Source: Blastomyces gilchristii SLH14081 (taxonomy: Eukaryota > Ascomycota > Eurotiomycetes > Onygenales > Ajellomycetaceae). Taken from it: a DNA stretch of 64,000 nucleotides. Shown here one piece after another: positions 10,801-23,800 of the stretch (position 1 is the first letter of the stretch; every line of letters begins with the position of its first letter). The stretch lies in assembly GCF_000003855.2 (NCBI RefSeq), contig NW_003101672.1:756292-820291 (forward strand), read 5' to 3'. The position numbers and the translations under genes are program-made. Below the pieces are notes generated by a model. The model searched no databases and was not told the DNA's origin. It saw only the letters and a program-made list of their open reading frames with translations.

Positions 10801-12706
10801 TTACAAATATTACAGAGGCTTCCATGAAGGCCTGTGAAGATTGAATGAAGTCATTCTTCAAATTCTTCTTCACATAGGTCTGCAAGACCTCTGTCTCATG
10901 ATGAGAGAGTTTATAGATTGATTCTCAGAAGAGTTTCTGTTCTTCTATCAAATCTATTATCAGATTCTTCTCACAGTAAGAAGAAAGCTCAGCTGTCTTT
11001 ACTGAGCTAAATATCTCTGTAAGATCTTGATATTTCTCTGATATCTGAAGCTCAGTTTTCATAACTGTGAGATTCTCAGATACTTATAAAGTTATTATAT
11101 AGATGAGCTTGTCTTCTCTAATTAACTCTACAGCATTAACTGCTTCTATCTCTGTGAGTGAGTCTGTTAACACTGATCAGAAGTATAAACCTGACTCACA
11201 GACAGCTATGTGTGAATTATGTCTTTAAAGTTATACAAGTTCTAAGTACATATTATCTATAATATCTGTGATAATCACAGTTTCTGCAAATCTTCTTCAG
11301 ATTTCAGAGAGATCTTGTAATTCAAAGATAATTCTTATAAGTCTCTCAGTTCTCAGATCTGAGTTCTCATACTCTGCTTATTACAAGAGCAGATTCTCAG
11401 TCTTTATCTTTCAGCTCATTTACTCTGTGAGCTTTAGAGATATCACAGTAACCTGAGATTCTGAGTTCATCAATACTTCTCATGCTTGCAGAGCAGCAGT
11501 ACTGCAGTGCAGTCTCTCTCTATGAGTAAGTATTTTCATCAGAGAAGTAACAGATTCAGATATCAGCTTCAGAGCTCTTAAGAAGACTGTTACTGACTCT
11601 GACTGTAACTTCTCAAATTTCTATTTTAATTTGTCTGAACAGTTTATGCAGAGATGTTCTGATTTAGAACAGATAAAGCAGAGTTTCTTTTTCTTAGTCT
11701 CTCTGTTATACACTCTGTTTATGAGAGCTTGTGAAGCTCTTTCTCTCTACTCAGTAGTCAGATATGAATCTCTCTATGTCTTATCATCTTTTTCTGACAA
11801 ATCTGTTCTCTGTTATTCTGATTCTTACAGAGTCAGTTGATAGTCTGCTCTCTGCAGATCTGTGACTCTCACAGTGATTTATAAGTGATGAATAAGAGTC
11901 ATCAGTTTCTTCAGAGTCAAGAGCTTAGAGTCTTACTCAATAAGCTTGTTCTGCATATTTTTATTCAGTCTCTTCATAAATATTATCATTCAGATCTTAT
12001 TTCAGAACCCTGTTTTCACAGATCTTAATTTATATCACAATTTCATGAAGTGCTGTGAGTAGTCTTCATCAGATTTGTCATCTCTTTTTCTAATATTAAT
12101 GATTGCAGTTCAGATGTTCTCTGTTCAGCTTACAGAGTTTCTCAACTTATTCTCTAGATAAATCTTGAGAACAGATTATCAGAATCTCTCATGATCATTC
12201 TCTAGATAATTCAGTCAGTTCTTAGCTTCAGTGTAATAGAGATCTGTTATTGTATAAGTGACAGCTTCTTCATCTTTCATGTCACACAGCTGAGCTTGTA
12301 AGTCAATTTCAAATACAAACTCATAAAAGCTTTTATAGATTGTGGTTTGATAGATGACCTTAAGTAATTATAACTTAAAGAAGTTTCTTTTCAGTTTGTA
12401 GATATCTCTGAAGATCATGTCTAGAGACTCAGTTTGAGAGTGTTTGCAGACAGTAAGTATTTCTTGTAGAAAAATAGCTTAATTTCATGAAAGATGCTCA
12501 AGAATATTCTTCACTGAGATTGATTCATTCACAGGTTCTGAGAGTTCTTCTATCTGAGATGCAGAGAATGATGTTCTGTGAGTGATTGATAAGTTCTCTG
12601 AGACTTCTTCTACAGAGATTATTCATGATTCAGATAACTGCTTCTGAGTGTCTGCAGTAGAGTTCACAGAGATTGAAGTATGCAAGTTTCTAGTTCTTTC
12701 AGTTAT
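7829..12706 (-). pseudogene. Gypsy A2 gag-pol polyprotein (single frame, dead)
   Basis: A 4878-nt frame from the former start (ATA at 12704-12706, ATG in A3/A4) to TAA 7829-7831. It has many in-frame stops, mostly TGA at Trp. Order: gag with a CX2CX4HX4C knuckle (11637-11680, CFICSKSEHLCINC, all four ligands kept), protease, RT (YxDD box now YLND at 10466-10477), RNase H, integrase (NIVSDRKSIFIEEF near 8690; MTHF-like ITHFILIY near 8800) and a C-terminal chromodomain just before the stop. Identical length in all four A copies shows there has been no net indel. The product would have made virus-like particles and integrated cDNA. Confidence 0.93.
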
Positions 12707-12738
12707 AACAGGCAGTTGCTGACTGACTGAGCTTGAAA

Positions 12739-12996
12739 TATAAGAATAAGTGCTCACAGGCAATTATTCAGGTGTTTACAGCTTGATGTGATATGTACTG
12801 TTAACTACTAGAAGTATTTATGATAGAAAGATAAAATGTAGAGATCAAATGTATAATAGCATTCAAGCTGAGTTATGAATAGTATTCATGAACTTCAGTC
12901 TATATAGTTGTGTGTAGTCAAGGGCCGCTAGCCCTATTGATTACGTGAGAGATAGGAATAGGGGTAAAGAATCCGCGAGAAGCGGGATTTCTTACA
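12739..12996 (-). repeat. 5' LTR of Gypsy A2 (258 bp)
   Basis: Plus-strand start is TATAAG (TGTAAG mutated). The left, inward part is converted (CTCACAGGCAATTATTCAGG). The right, outward part is intact (GGGCCGCTAGCCCT, GATTACGTGAG, ATCCGCGAGAAGCGGGATT). It is the mirror image of the mutation pattern in the other LTR. GAAAG follows at 12997. Confidence 0.95.
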
Positions 12997-13001
12997 GAAA
13001 G

Positions 13002-16000
13002 AAAGAGATCAAGATATCAATTTAATCTAAGATTTAATATCATGTCTGACCCTGATATTCTGGTGGGTGATATTATAGATAAAGAAAATGAGTTTGATAC
13101 TATACAGCTCATAAATATCTATAATGAAAAGTTATTGAAGGAAAATAACAATATCTGAACAATTGATAGAGGATTTCTGAACATAACTCTATCAAGAAAC
13201 TCTATAATTGCAGGAGATTTCAATGCACATCATCTCTGATGAAATTCAGAATACAAGAGAGCAGTGAGAGCTGATAATCTGATTAAATGAATCTTTGAGC
13301 ATTCAATAGATTTGGTTAATAAGTCTGATTAACAAACATTCTTTAGAAAAGGCATGAAACAGAAGTCTATTATAGATCTAATCTTCATGTCACAAAATCT
13401 AATGAAAAGAAGACTTGTAAACTGATTTATTGATTCAAATGAGACATCAGAATCAGGTCATGAGATTATTCAATTTGATATTGAACTGAGTGAAAAACAA
13501 ATGAGTGAAAATCCTCTTCTCTCTAATCAGTATAACTTTGAAAAAGCTGATTGAAAAGCAGTTGAAGAAAGTATAAAACTGTTAAAATCTGAAAGACAGA
13601 ATGAGCTATATTGAAATTCTGGTCAAGATATCTCAAATGAAATGCTTGAGAATAGAGTGAAGCTTATTACATCTATTATTCTAACAAGTGTTAGAGATAA
13701 TATTTCAAAAAGAAAATCTTCTGAGTATTCAAAACCTTGATGAAATGAGAATATCTCATCTAAAAGAAAAGAATTAGCTACTGCTAGAAGAGATTGAAAG
13801 AATGATATAATATCTGATGAAGAGTTCAAAGCTGTCAGAAATGAATATTTTTCAGATATTAAAAGAGCTAAAACAGACTGCTGAAATAAATTTCTTGAAG
13901 AAGCACAAGAGAAGAAAGTTTTTAAGGCTTTTAACTATACTAAAACAAGAAGTGTAGTAAAACTTTCAGTCTTAGAATATGAGTTTCAGAATGAATCATA
14001 TACAGCAAACTCTTTTGAGGAAAAATGTCAAGCTTTCATGAGAATTCTCTTTCAGAACTCACCAGATTCAGATTCAGATTCAGAGAAAGAGAATATATTA
14101 CTTCTTAACTACATTGATGAAAATAACTGAGAATGACCTGATCTGATATAAGATGAATTAGAGTCAGCTATCTTCTCAAGTTCTGTTAAAACTGCTGCAG
14201 GTTCTGATTCAATTAATCACTTGATTATTCAAAATACATATTCCTACTTAAAGAATGAATATTTTGAGCTCTTTTTCAATCTCTTGAAAAATGAATATCA
14301 TTCTGAATGCTGGAGAGAAGCCACTGAAGTGATTCTTGCAAAACCTAATAGAAAAACTTCAATTTCTAAGTCATATAGAGTAATATCTCTTTTGAACTGT
14401 CTAGAAAAGGTTTTAGAAAAGATAATAGTTACTTAACTATCTTTTATAAGCTCTATAGATGATTCTCTTTTATTCAGGGAACAAATGAGAGATAGAAAAC
14501 AGTGTTCTGCAATTGACACTGTTCTCTCAGTTGTTCATGATATTCAAATAGCAAAGCATGAGAGTCTGGTCTCAACTGCAGTTTTTATTGATATAAAAGA
14601 AGCATTTGATCATGTTTCAAAGTCAAAGTTACTTCAGACATTGAAGATACTAAAACTGCCACTTTCTCTAATAAAATGAGTTAACTGTTTTATGTCTAAA
14701 AGAATTATACAACTCTTCTTTGTTTCCCTAAACAAGACAAGACTGAGATAAAAATAGAAGTATCACAGAGANNNNNNNNNNNNNNNNNNNNNNNNNNNNN
14801 NNNNNNNNNNNNNNNNNNNNNNNNNNNNNNNNNNNNNNNNNNNNNNNNNNNNNNNNNNNNNNNNNNNNNNNNNNNNNNNNNNNNNNNNNNNNNNNNNNNN
14901 NNNNNNNNNNNNNNNNNNNNNNNNNNNNNNNNNNNNNNNNNNNNNNNNNNNNNNNNNNNNNNNNNNNNNNNNNNNNNNNNNNNNNNNNNNNNNNNNNNNN
15001 NNNNNNNNNNNNNNNNNNNNNNNNNNNNNNNNNNNNNNNNNNNNNNNNNNNNNNNNNNNNNNNNNNNNNNNNNNNNNNNNNNNNNNNNNNNNNNNNNNNN
15101 NNNNNNNNNNNNNNNNNNNNNNNNNNNNNNNNNNACTGTCAAGACAGAAAGACTATTGAACAACATAATCAGACTATCAAATACAGAGAGGGGTCTATTC
15201 TTTCAGACTATGAGACAGTTATATATAGCCTGTATTACATCAGTAGCTGATTATGAAGTTCAAGTTTGATGAAATAATCAAGGGAATTTCACTGAACTCT
15301 TTCAAAGTCTGCAAAACAGAGTCTTGAGAAGAATTCTGAGAGCATTCAAATCATCTTCTATTAAAGCAATGGAAATTGAAGCTTCAATTCCTCCTTCTGC
15401 TATTAGATTTAAAAAGGCCTGTATGAACTATGCTCTGAGAGTTGTAAAGATGAGCTCAAATCATATAATCAGAGAAAGAGTCTCTTCTTCATTTTCATCA
15501 ATTAACTCTGGAAATGAACTGGATTGGAATAGATTTCTTGATTGAAATGAAAATGATTCTTCAAAGAAAATGCCTTCTCAACTGTACAGACTATACTCTC
15601 TGATTAAAAATCAATTTTCTTCTTTAAATGTTGAAAAAGTTGATCATGAGAAGTTATCTCTCTGGAGAGAAAAGCTTGAATCTCTTATAAACTTATAAAT
15701 AAGTGAACTATCAAAAGAGAAAGAATATAAACAGCATTTGAAAAGAATTTCTACAATTAATATAAAAGACTCTATTCTGATTTATTCAGATGACCCAAAA
15801 AATGAGAACTTGAATAGATTAGATGCAGGCATTGCTTATACTGAAGATAATATTAATTTTATCTCAGATTTCTGAAATCTAGGCTCTGAATGTGAAGTCT
15901 TTGATACTGAACTATTTACAATAGTGAAAGCTTTCAAACTCATTGAAATAAAATCTCATAAAAGAGGAAATTATTTGAAAGAGGCATGAATATTCTCTGA

Positions 16001-16709
16001 TAGTCAAGCTACTTTAAAAAGACTTAGAAATAGTTAGATTCATAATGATTAAATGAATCTTGAACTGATCTTAAACTCTGTTTTAAAAATTCAAAAGAGA
16101 AGAATATCAAAGCTGATAATTCATCTGCACTGAGTTCCTGCTCATATGAATATTCATGACAATGAATTGACTGATTCAGCTGCAAAAAAGAGTGCAGAAT
16201 TAAGCAGATCTATTCAAAAAATTATGTTCTGATCTTTTATAAGAAGAAAAATAAAAGAATCTTGTTTAGACAAGTGAAATGAAAGCTGGCAGAAACAAAA
16301 GAAGAGTATACATTATTCAAGATTTGAAACAAAATCCAAGTGGAAATCTTGTTCAATTAAATGTAAAAAGAAAATATTCTCATCTATAATACAGCTGAAA
16401 CTAGAACATGGCTATTTCAAATCTTATATACAAAGATTTGATGATAGATTTGACTCAATAGAATACTCATTCTGCAATACAAATGAGAATTCTGAGCATA
16501 TTGTAATGCACTGTGCATTATACAATAGTCTCAGAGTCAGATTGAAAGAGAAGTATGATCTAAATCAATTAAATATGAGATTCTTATTCTCAACTGAGAC
16601 AGGAATTAAATACTTAATAGACTTTCTATCAGAAACTCAAGCAGCTACAAGAAAATGACTAAATTCAGAATTACCTGAATATGAAGAGAAGAAAATCAAT
16701 CAGATATAG
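13002..16709 (+). pseudogene. LINE-1 ORF2, 3' fragment (endonuclease, RT, RNase H)
   Basis: Continuation of the frame from 5747 to TAG 16707-16709. It shows the endonuclease motif GDFNAHH (13216-13236), RT motifs SYRVISLLNC and FIDIKEAFDHV, a gap of Ns over the YxDD region, the RNase H motif SD(DP)KN with SDSQATLKRLR, and a C-terminal CCHC-like finger (FCNTNENSEHIVMHC near 16470-16515). Many Trp codons read TGA. The two ORF2 fragments sum to 3962 nt against 3963 in LINE-2; the missing base maps to about 14720-14736, next to the gap, where TTTCCCTAAACAAG replaces ATGGAATGAAACAAG. That may be an assembly error rather than a real frameshift. Confidence 0.9.
14772..15134. other. Assembly gap (363 N)
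   Basis: 363 undetermined bases inside LINE-1 ORF2. The aligned interval in LINE-2, 41280-41642, is also exactly 363 bp, so the gap length is right and hides the RT catalytic YxDD segment and part of the thumb. Confidence 0.98.
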
Positions 16710-17094
16710 TCTGTTAAAACAGCTATACACTCTCTTTTAATAATTTGTTTTGTTATAGTCTCTCTTTACTTTATCTTTTTCTTTATCTTTTTCTTTCAAT
16801 TTCTTTCTATCTATCTGTTTAATGTGTCTATCTTTGAGACTGTGTTCTTTTTCTCTTTTCTTTTGTCATGATATTGTCAAATGATTTCAAAGTATCAAAA
16901 GATGTTAAAACACTGTAATTTGTAAACAGTTTTTGTATTCTGAGCTGAAATTTTCTGATTTTGCATATCTGAAATTGATGAATGTATAATAGTTAACTTT
17001 ACAGACATAGAAAAAACCCTGAGAACTAAAGTTCTCAGGTAGATGTCATAGTCTCTGACTGCATACATCTATAATTGAAGAATAATAATAATAA
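16710..17094 (+). other. LINE-1 3' UTR and TAA-type tail
   Basis: 385 bp of pyrimidine-rich then mixed sequence with no ORF, containing a small inverted pair (CTGAGAAC / GTTCTCAG near 17020-17040). It ends in a short (AAT/TAA) tract. Simple-repeat tails instead of poly(A) are known in I- and Tad-type LINEs. The A1 target duplicate TACAGAATAT follows. Confidence 0.8.
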
Positions 17095-17104
17095 TACAGA
17101 ATAT

Positions 17105-20100
17105 CATTCTCTATATCTATAACAGAGAAACTCTCTGAACTTATAAATGAATTAATCTTAGTAGAGAACATTCTTAAGCATCTCTTACAGAATTAAGCTA
17201 TTTTTCTATAAGAAATACTTACTATCTGTAAACACTCTTAAACTGAGTCTCTAGATATAATCTTCAGAGATATCTATGAACTGAAAAGAAACTTTCTTAA
17301 GCTATAATCACTTAAGATTATCTATTAAATTATAATCTATAAAAGCTTTTATAAGTTTGTATTTAAAATTAACTTACAAGTCTGACTGTGTGATATAAAA
17401 GATGAAGAAGCTGTTATTTATATAATAACAGATCTCTATTATACTGAAGTTAAGAACTGACTGAACTATTTAGAGAATGATTATAAGAGATTTCACTGAT
17501 CTATTCTTAAGATCTATTTAGAGAATAAGTTAAGAGACTCTATAAGCTGAATAGAGAATATCTAAACTGTGATTATTAATATTAGAAAAAGAGATAAGAA
17601 ATCTGATAAAGACTACTCATAGTACTTTATGAAATTATAATATAAATTAAGATCTGTGAAAACAGAGCTCTGAAATAAGATCTGAATGATAATATTTATA
17701 AAGAGACTGAATAAAGATATATAGAACAAGCTTATTAAATAAGACTCTAAACTCTTGATTTTGAAAAAACTGATAACTCTTATTTATTACTTATGAATCA
17801 CTGTGAGAGTCACAGACTTATAAAGAGTAGATTATTAATCAGTCTCATAAGAATCAGAATAATAGAGAACAGATTTATTAGAAAAAGATAATAAAATATA
17901 GAGAGATTTATATCTGACTACTGAGTAGAAAAAAAGAGTTTTATAAGCTTCTGTAAATAGAGTATATAATAGAGAGACTAAGAAAAAGAAACTCTGCTTT
18001 ATCTGTTCTAAATTAGAATATCTTTATATAAACTGTTCAGATAAATTAAAATAGAAATTTGAGAAGTTATAAATAGAGTTAGTAACAGTCTTCTTAAGAG
18101 TCTTGAAGCTGATATCTGAATCTATTACTCTCTCAATGAAAATACTTACTTACAGAGAGAGATTATACTGTAATACTACTATCTTATAAGTATAAAAAGT
18201 ATTAATGAACTCAGAATTTCAGATCACTGTAATATTTCTAAAGCTCACAGAGTGAATAAGCTGAAAGATAAAGATTGAAAACCTGCTCTTATAATAAGCA
18301 GAATATAAGAACTCAGATCTGAGAACTGAGAGACTTATAAGAGTTATCTTTAAATTACAAGATCTCTTTAAAATCTGAAGAAGATTTGTAGAAACTGTGA
18401 TTATCACAGATATCACAGATAATATATACTTAGAACTTATATAACTTTAAAGATATAATCTGCACATAGCTGTCTGTAAGTCAGATTTATACTTTCAATT
18501 CATATTAACAGACTTACTTACAGAGATAGAATCAGTTAATACTGCAGAGTTAATTAGAGAAGATAAGCTTATCTATATAATAACTTTATAAATGTCTGAG
18601 AATCTTGTAGTTATGAAAACTGAGCTTCAGATATTAGAGAAATACTGAGATCTTACAGAGATATTCAGCTCAGTAAAGACAGCTAAGCTTTCTTCTCACT
18701 ATAAGAAGAATCTAATAATAGATTTAATAGAAGAGTAGAAACTCTTCTAAGAATCAATCTATAAGCTCTTTTATTATAAGACAGAGATCTTACAGATCTA
18801 TATAAAGAAGAATCTGAAGAATGACTTTATCTAATCTTCACAGATCTCTGTAAGAGTCTCTGTGATATTTATAAAGAAGAAGAATGAAGATCTTAGATTA
18901 TATATAGACTACTATAATCTGAACTTCAAGATAATAAAGAGCTGCTACTTTCTATCTCTGATTAAGAATGTGATTAACTGTCTCACAGAAGCTGTTATAT
19001 TTATATAACTGAATGTAATTAATATATATACATAGCTATAAATACAGTCTAGAAATGAATAAAAGACTGTCTTTAGAACTGTACTGAAATTGTTTAAATA
19101 TCTAGTAATATCTTTTAATCTAATTAATATCTTCACAGTATTTCAGTCTTTTATTAATAAAACACTTTATATATATCTGAATGTCTTTGTGATAATATAT
19201 CTGAATAATGTGATAATATACTCTATAAAGAAGAAAGAATATACTGAGCATGTACAAAGTATGTTAAAGATCTTAGATAAGATAGAACTGTATATTAAGG
19301 TTATAAAGTATAACTTCAGTATCTGTTAAATTAATTTTCTAGAATATATAATCACTGTAGATGATATTCAGATGAAATCTTTATAAATTAAAACTATTCT
19401 ATTATAACTGAAGCTAACTAGTATTCATAAGATTCAGATCTTTCTGAGCTTGGTGAATTTCTATAGATAATTTATCTTTATATTTATAAGAATCTTCTTA
19501 ATTCTTATAGACATGCTAAAGAATAAAAATAAGAAGAAGTTATTCTGTAAATAGAGAATGAAAAAATTATTAAGAAGAGAGAACTGTAAGAACTTTCTTA
19601 TCTTAGAAGCTTACAGAGTCTTTATAAGATTAAAATAGATATTTATAGATACAGTGATACTGTTTCACTTTGATTTCTTACTCTTAATCAGATTAAAGAC
19701 AGATATCTTCTTCTTTATAATTTCAGAAATAGTCTCATAACTATAGTTAAATAAGAACTGAGTTTCAGTGATCTTTTTCTTGTGAAAGATACAACTCATG
19801 AAGATTAACTATAATATTTATAATTAGAAGCTTCTTATAATAGTGAAATTCTTTCATCACTGATATCACTACTTTGAGAGTCTTATAACAGTGATTACTG
19901 TTAGAACTGATTATAACAGCTTATAATAGTTTACTTTAATCAAGAAACTCTTGCAGTGACAGATTCACTGAGCTCAGAGACTGAGTGAGTTCTGATTCAA
20001 GATAGAACATATTAAGAGAACTAAGAACTTAGTGAATGAACTCTCTCACAGATCAGACTATATTAAGAAGATCAGAGTAATAGATACAGAGAGACTAGAA

Positions 20101-20580
20101 AAGATAGAAAAGCTTCACAGAATACTTGAACTGAGTATTACAAAGAGATTGACTGAAGAGTCTCTTAATTCTCTATAAGAGAAGAGAAAAGAGAGAGAGA
20201 AGAAGTCTGTATAACTACTCTCTATAACACTAAGAGTTAATACTCTGAGAATCTCTGTAAGAATTCTTGAAGAGAGTATCTATAATCTGAAGAGTTTATA
20301 AGCTTTGAGAAGTACTATAGAAGATCTGATATAAGAGAAAACAGAGTATAAGTCTTTATAAGATCTTCTATTCAGATTGTCTGAACTGCAACTGAAGAAT
20401 AAATATACTCAGTATATTCAGAAACTGCTCACAGCAGAAATCAATTCTACAGAAATAAAGAATTGAAGAGACTTAAATAATCTCTTATAAAGAGAGAGCT
20501 GAATTTATATATCTGTGAATAAGTTTCTATATATAGAACTTATTAAAAGATATCATGACTCTTCTCTAGTAAGTCATTTT
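17105..20580 (+). pseudogene. Gypsy A1 gag-pol, fragment 2 of 4
   Basis: 3476 nt running from mid-gag through RNase H into the N-terminal part of integrase. Relative to A3 almost every remaining CA/TG site in susceptible places has become TA, giving many TAA and TAG stops besides TGA. The knuckle reads CSKLEYLYINC at about 18005-18042 and the RT box YLNN at 19198-19209, both catalytic Asp changed to Asn. It is interrupted by Gypsy A3, whose ATTTT duplicate is 20576-20580 and 27826-27830. Confidence 0.92.
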
Positions 20581-20837
20581 TGTAAGAAATCCCGCTCCTC
20601 GCGGATCCTTTACCTCTATTTCTATCTCTCATGTAATCAATAGGGCTAGCGGCCCTTGGCTACACACAACTATATAGACTGGAATTTATGAATACTATTC
20701 ACAACTCAGCTTGAATGCTATAATATATTTAATCTCTACATTTATCTTTCTACTGTGAACACTTCTAGTAGTTAACAGTACATATCATGTCAAGCTGCAA
20801 ACACCTGAATAATTGCCTGTAAGTACTTATTCTTACA
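20581..20837 (+). repeat. 5' LTR of Gypsy A3 (257 bp)
   Basis: Left outer part intact (CCCGCTCCTCGCGGATCC), right inner part converted (CACCTGAATAATTGCCTGTA). One T shorter than the other family A LTRs in a T run. Confidence 0.95.
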
Positions 20838-20869
20838 TTTCAAGCTCAGTCAGTCAGCAACTGCTCATT

Positions 20870-23800
20870 ATGACTGAAAGAACTAGAAACTTGTGTGCTT
20901 CAACCCCTGCGAACCCTACTGCAGACACTCAGGAGCAGCCATCTGAATCATGAATAACCTCTGTGAAAGAAGTCTCAGAGAACTTATCAATCACTCACAG
21001 AACATCATTCTCTGCATCTGTGACAGAGAAACTCTTCAAATTCACAAACAAATCAATCTCAGTGAAGAACATTCTTGAGCATCTCTCACAGAATTAAGCT
21101 ATTTTTCTATAAGAAATGCTTACTGTCTGTAAACACTCTTGAACTGAGTTTCTAGACATGATCTTCAGAGACACCTGTAAATCAAAAAGAAACTTTCTCA
21201 AGCTGTAATCACTTAAGGCCATCTATTGAATCACAATCTATAAAAGCTTTTGTGAGTTTACATTTGAAATTGACTCACAAGCCTGGCTGTGTGACATGAA
21301 AGATGAAGAAGCTGTTATCTATGTGATGACAGGCCTCTATTACACTGAAGTCAAGAACTGACTGAATCATCTAGAGAATGATTATGAGAGATTCTGATGA
21401 TCTGTTCTCAAGACCTATCTAGAGAACAAGTTGAGAGACTCTGTGAGCTGAACAGAGAACATCTGAGCTGCAATTATCAATATTAGAAAAAGAGGTGAGA
21501 AATCTGATAAAGACTACTCACAGCACTTCATGAAATTGTGATATGAATTGAAGTCTGTGAAAACAGAGCTCTGAAACAAGATCTGAATGATGATGTTCAT
21601 GAAGAGACTGAATAAAGACATGCAGAACAAGCTCATTGAGCAAGACTCTAAGTTCTTGATTCTGAAGAAACTGATGACTCTTATTTATCACTTACAGATC
21701 ACTGTGAGAGTCACAGACTTATAAAGAGTGAACTATCAATCAGCTCTGCAAGGGTCAGGACAACAGAGGACAGATTTGTCAGGAAAAGATGATAAGATAC
21801 AGAGAGATTTATGTCTGACTGCTGAGTAGAGAGAGAGAGCTTCACAAGCTCTTATAAACAGAGTATATAACAGAGAGACTAAGAAAAAGAGACTCTGCTT
21901 TATCTGTTCTAAATCAGAATATCTTCATGCAAACTGTTCAAACAAATCAAAATAGAAATTTGAGAAGTCATGAACAGAGTCAGTAACAGTCTTCTTAAGA
22001 GTCTTGAAGCTGACACCTGAATCTGTTACTCTTTTAATGAAAATGCTTGCTCATGAAGAGAGACTGTGCTGCAGTACTGCTGTCTTACAAGTATGAAAAG
22101 CATTGATGAACTCAGGATCCCAGGTCACTGTGATGTCTCTAAAGCTTGCAGAGTGAATGAGCTGAAAGATGAAGACTGGAAATCTGCTCTTATAATAAGC
22201 AGGATGTGAGAACTCAGACCTGAGAGCTGAGAGACTTATAAAAGTCATCTTTGAATTACAAGATCTCTCTGAAATCTGGAGAAGATTTGCAGAAACTGTG
22301 ATTATCACAGATATTATAGATAACATGTATTTGAGACTTGTATAACTTTAAAGACATAACTTATACATAGCTGTCTGTGAGTCAGGTTTATACTTCTGAT
22401 CAGTGTTGACAGACTCACTTATGAAGATAGAAGCAGTTGATGCTGCAGAGTTGATTAGAGAAGACAAGCTCATCTATATAATAACTTTATGAGTGTCTGA
22501 GAATCTTGCAGTCATGAAAACTGAGCTTCAGATATCAGAGAAATATCAAGATCTCACAGAGATGTTCAGCTCAGCTAAGACAGCTGAGCTTTCTTCTCAC
22601 TGTGAGAAGAATCTGATAATAGATTTGATAGAAGAGTAGAAACTCTTCTGAGAATTAATCTATAAGCTCTCTCATTATGAGACAGAGGTCTTGCAGATCT
22701 ATGTAAAGAAGAATCTGAAGAATGACTTCATCTGACCTTCACAGATCTCTGTGAAAGCCTCTGTGATATTCATGAAAAAGAAGAATGAAGATCTCAGATT
22801 GTGTGTAGACTACTGTGACCTGAACTTCAAGATAATAAAGAGTCACTATCTTCTATCTCTGATTGAGAATGTGATCAACTGTCTCACAGAAGCTGTCATA
22901 TTCACATAACTGAATGTGATTAATATATATACACAGCTGTGAATACAGTCTGAGAATGAATGAAAGACTGTCTTTAGAACTGTACTGAGATTGTTTGAAT
23001 ATCTAGTGATGTCTTTTGATCTGACTAATATTCTCACAGTATTTCAGTCTTTCATCAATAAAACACTTCATATATATCTGAATGTCTTCATGATAATATA
23101 TCTGAATAATGTGATGATGTACTTCATGAAGAAGGAAGAACACACTGAGCATGTGTGAAGCATGTTGAAGGTCTTAGATGAGACAGAACTGTATATTAAG
23201 CTCATAAAATGTAACTTCAGTGTCTGCTGAATTAATTTCCTAGAATATATAATTATCATGAATGATATTCAGATGAAATCTTCATAAGTTGAGACTATTC
23301 TATCATGACTGAAGTCAACTAGTATTCATGAGATTCAGATCTTTCTGAGCTTTGTGAATTTCTATAGACAGTTTATCTTTGTATTCATAAGAATCTTCTT
23401 GACTCTTACAGACATACTGAAGAATGAAAACAAGAAGAAGTCATTCTGTGAATGAAGAATGAAAAGATTATTGAGAAGAGAGAACTGTAAGAACTTTCTT
23501 ATCTCAGAAACTCACAGAGTCTTTGTAAGATTGAAACAGATATTCACAGACACAGTGATGCTGTTCCACTTTGATTCCTTACTCTTAATCAGATTGAAGA
23601 CAGATGTCTTCTTCTTTGCAATTTCAGAAATAGTCTTACAACTACAGTTAAATGAGAACTGAGTTTCAGTGATCTTTTTCTCATGAAAGATGCAACTCAC
23701 AGAGATTAACTATGACATTCATGATCAGAAGCTTCTTATGATAGTGAAATTCTTTCATCACTGATATCACTACTTTGAGAGTCTCATGACAGTGATTACT

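Larger units (their letters stand above)
5748..12996 (-). mobile_element. Gypsy family A, copy A2: complete element
   Basis: A full-length 7249-bp element in reverse orientation with two 258-bp LTRs and a perfect GAAAG target duplication (5743-5747, 12997-13001). The uninterrupted target is visible in LINE-2 (GATCTATGAAAGAAAGAG around 39500). Order on the minus strand: LTR, gag-pol (12706-7829), downstream ORF (7170-6766), polypurine tract, LTR. gag-pol keeps its length exactly, so A2 died from point mutation, not indels. Confidence 0.96.
2241..17094 (+). mobile_element. LINE-1: Tad1-like non-LTR retrotransposon, split by Gypsy A2
   Basis: LINE-1 inserted into A1 gag, making a 10-bp duplication (TACAGAATAT; its first base could belong to the tail). 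It comprises a long leader, a CCHC-type ORF1, an ORF2 with endonuclease, reverse transcriptase and RNase H, a 3' UTR and a (TAA)n-type tail. Gypsy A2 at 5748-12996 interrupts ORF2; the empty site is seen in LINE-2 near 39505-39520. Minus A2 and one TSD copy it is about 7.6 kb, longer than LINE-2, which lacks the first ~830 bp. The domain order and RNase H resemble the fungal Tad1 clade (inference). Confidence 0.9.

Noticed and set aside
10320..11840. Several 60-70-codon plus-strand frames across Gypsy A2
   Set aside because: They are antisense to gag-pol; the same frames recur antisense in A3 and A4 because CA/TG-rich degraded sequence rarely forms stops on that strand.
14705..15166. 153-codon minus-strand frame
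   Set aside because: Most of it is the run of N.
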